DNA of 64,000 nucleotides, from the NCBI RefSeq assembly GCF_020535245.1, contig NZ_CP084910.1, positions 1,278,501 through 1,342,500 of the forward strand, written 5' to 3'. The translations under genes were made by a program, and so were the position numbers. The first letter of the stretch is position 1; each line of letters starts with the position of its first letter. This document shows, piece by piece, positions 63,200 to 64,000 of this stretch. The notes beneath the pieces were generated by a model. The model worked only from the letters and a program-made list of their open reading frames with translations. It was not told the origin of the DNA and did not search any database. Origin of the DNA: Asticcacaulis sp. AND118 (GTDB taxonomy: Bacteria > Pseudomonadota > Alphaproteobacteria > Caulobacterales > Caulobacteraceae).

Positions 63200-64000
63200 T
63201 TATGTCTTATCGCCTGCCTTCGCCGCGTCGTCATCGGCGGGTTCGACCTTGGGTGCGCCGGCGGAGAGGATGGCCATGACCTCGGTCTTCGACTTCCCGG
63301 CGTCGATGGCCTCGACCACGGCGACAAGCCGTTCGGTGGATGCGCCGCCGTGCGGATTATTGGCCAGCGGCAGGAGGATCGCGCGGGCTTCGGCCATACG
63401 ATCCTTGCGGATCATGAGCATGGCCGCAAAGACGGCGTAGTCTCGCACCGCCGGAGCCAGCACATGCGCCTGATAGGCGGCATTGACCGTGTTGTCGTCC
63501 GGATAATCCGGCCCTTCCTTGCCCGCGCGCGCCAGATAGTTGAGATTGGAGGCATTCAGCGGATCGAGTTTGTAAGACTTGCCGAACGCTTCGCGCGCCT
63601 TGCGCATCTGGGTTTCGTAGGTTTCGCCGGCGGCGAAAACCTTCTGGCGGCTCATCAGAAACCAGATTTGACCCAGTCGGTAGAAGCCTTCGGCATCGTC
63701 GGGACGGGCCGCCGTATAGGCCAGATAATGATCGAGCGCCTTCTGCGCGTCGCCCAGTTGGACTTCGGCGCGCATCAGCACGCCCTCGGCGTAGGCGTCG
63801 CCGGGATGTTCGGCGGCTTCTTTGCGAACCCTGGTCAGCAGAACGGATTTGTAGGCCTGCGGGATACAGCTCATGGAGCCCGCATCCCACAGGGCCAGCT
63901 TGTCGGCGCTGGCCGGCATGGGCGACACGCTGACCTGCGGTTCTGGCATGTTGTTGAACCGGTAGACCGTGGCCTTGAGCGAATTCATATAGCTCCACAG
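63200..64000 (-). CDS. TPR-containing protein (5' end outside window)
   Basis: At least 267 residues are visible and the frame is open to the window edge (LWSYMNSLKATVYRFNN), so the start is probably beyond 64000 and the first ATG inside may be internal. Tetratricopeptide-like units lie in the middle (YAEGVLMRAEVQLGDAQKAL; AEGFYRLGQIWFLMSRQKVF; FGKSYKLDPLNASNLNYLAR). The C-terminus is acidic and Ala-rich (EPADDDAAKAGD). Neither catalytic motif nor signal peptide can be assessed. A TPR extension of a larger enzyme is possible. Confidence 0.7.
   Translation of the reverse strand: MWSYMNSLKATVYRFNNMPEPQVSVSPMPASADKLALWDAGSMSCIPQAYKSVLLTRVRKEAAEHPGDAYAEGVLMRAEVQLGDAQKALDHYLAYTAARPDDAEGFYRLGQIWFLMSRQKVFAAGETYETQMRKAREAFGKSYKLDPLNASNLNYLARAGKEGPDYPDDNTVNAAYQAHVLAPAVRDYAVFAAMLMIRKDRMAEARAILLPLANNPHGGASTERLVAVVEAIDAGKSKTEVMAILSAGAPKVEPADDDAAKAGDKT

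Overview
This 64 kb window looks like chromosomal DNA of a Caulobacteraceae bacterium. The clues are the flagellin locus (flbT-flaF, several short flagellins, a FlaEY-like protein and an FlbA-like TPR protein), sigma-54 promoters with upstream FlbD/ftr-like sites, NadQ, high GC and many NTP/GTG starts. Asticcacaulis is my best guess, but the genus is inference from gene content only. I saw no rRNA, tRNA or CRISPR array.

Layout. 1-7.6 kb: the 5' part of a lytic transglycosylase, a degenerate uracil-DNA glycosylase homologue, ETF-ubiquinone oxidoreductase, a periplasmic TPR protein coupled to ispE, and a DUF6157-like protein. 7.6-15.5 kb: an AmpG-like permease, glyQ-glyS and ppdK. 15.6-19.9 kb: a small envelope cluster of unknown function, nadQ with an HD hydrolase, and a tandem universal stress protein. 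19.9-32.2 kb: the flagellar filament region, with a double-length FlbA-like protein on the minus strand, then flbT, flaF, three flagellins, a FlaG-like gene, a FlaEY-like gene and two exported proteins on the plus strand. 32.4-39.2 kb: ssb, an SDR, a low-GC foreign gene bracketed by 185-bp direct repeats, gyrA, coaD and a cyclophilin. 39.4-43.2 kb: small lipoproteins, a pirin, two XRE regulators, glutathione peroxidase and a DUF4142-like protein. 43.6-51.6 kb: an exported GH2 glycosidase, an S9 peptidase, an exported HD protein, a DUF72 protein, an M23 protein, an RluA-type pseudouridine synthase, a candidate small RNA and sodC. 51.8-64 kb: ung, a YgaV/YgaP-like sulfur module with a divergent AhpD-like gene, two chemoreceptors, a formaldehyde-detoxification operon with an inserted Zn-site/GNAT gene, a CNNM/CorC-type protein, rpsD and the 3' part of a TPR gene.

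Most of the window is ordinary core genome. The clearest accessory feature is the insertion between the SDR and gyrA (33737-35024). A roughly 40-45 % GC gene, encoding an N-terminal winged-helix-like region and a C-terminal PD-(D/E)XK-like nuclease motif, sits between two 185-bp copies of the SDR 3' end plus the gyrA upstream region. Each neighbour therefore keeps an intact end, and the inserted gene may have acquired a copy of the gyrA promoter. Three of the differences between the copies are synonymous, which suggests that one copy arrived from a related strain. Other points of interest are the duplicated FlbA module, an upstream ORF and hairpin in a flagellin leader, a family of intergenic foldback repeats, and the uracil-DNA glycosylase homologue with altered catalytic motifs.
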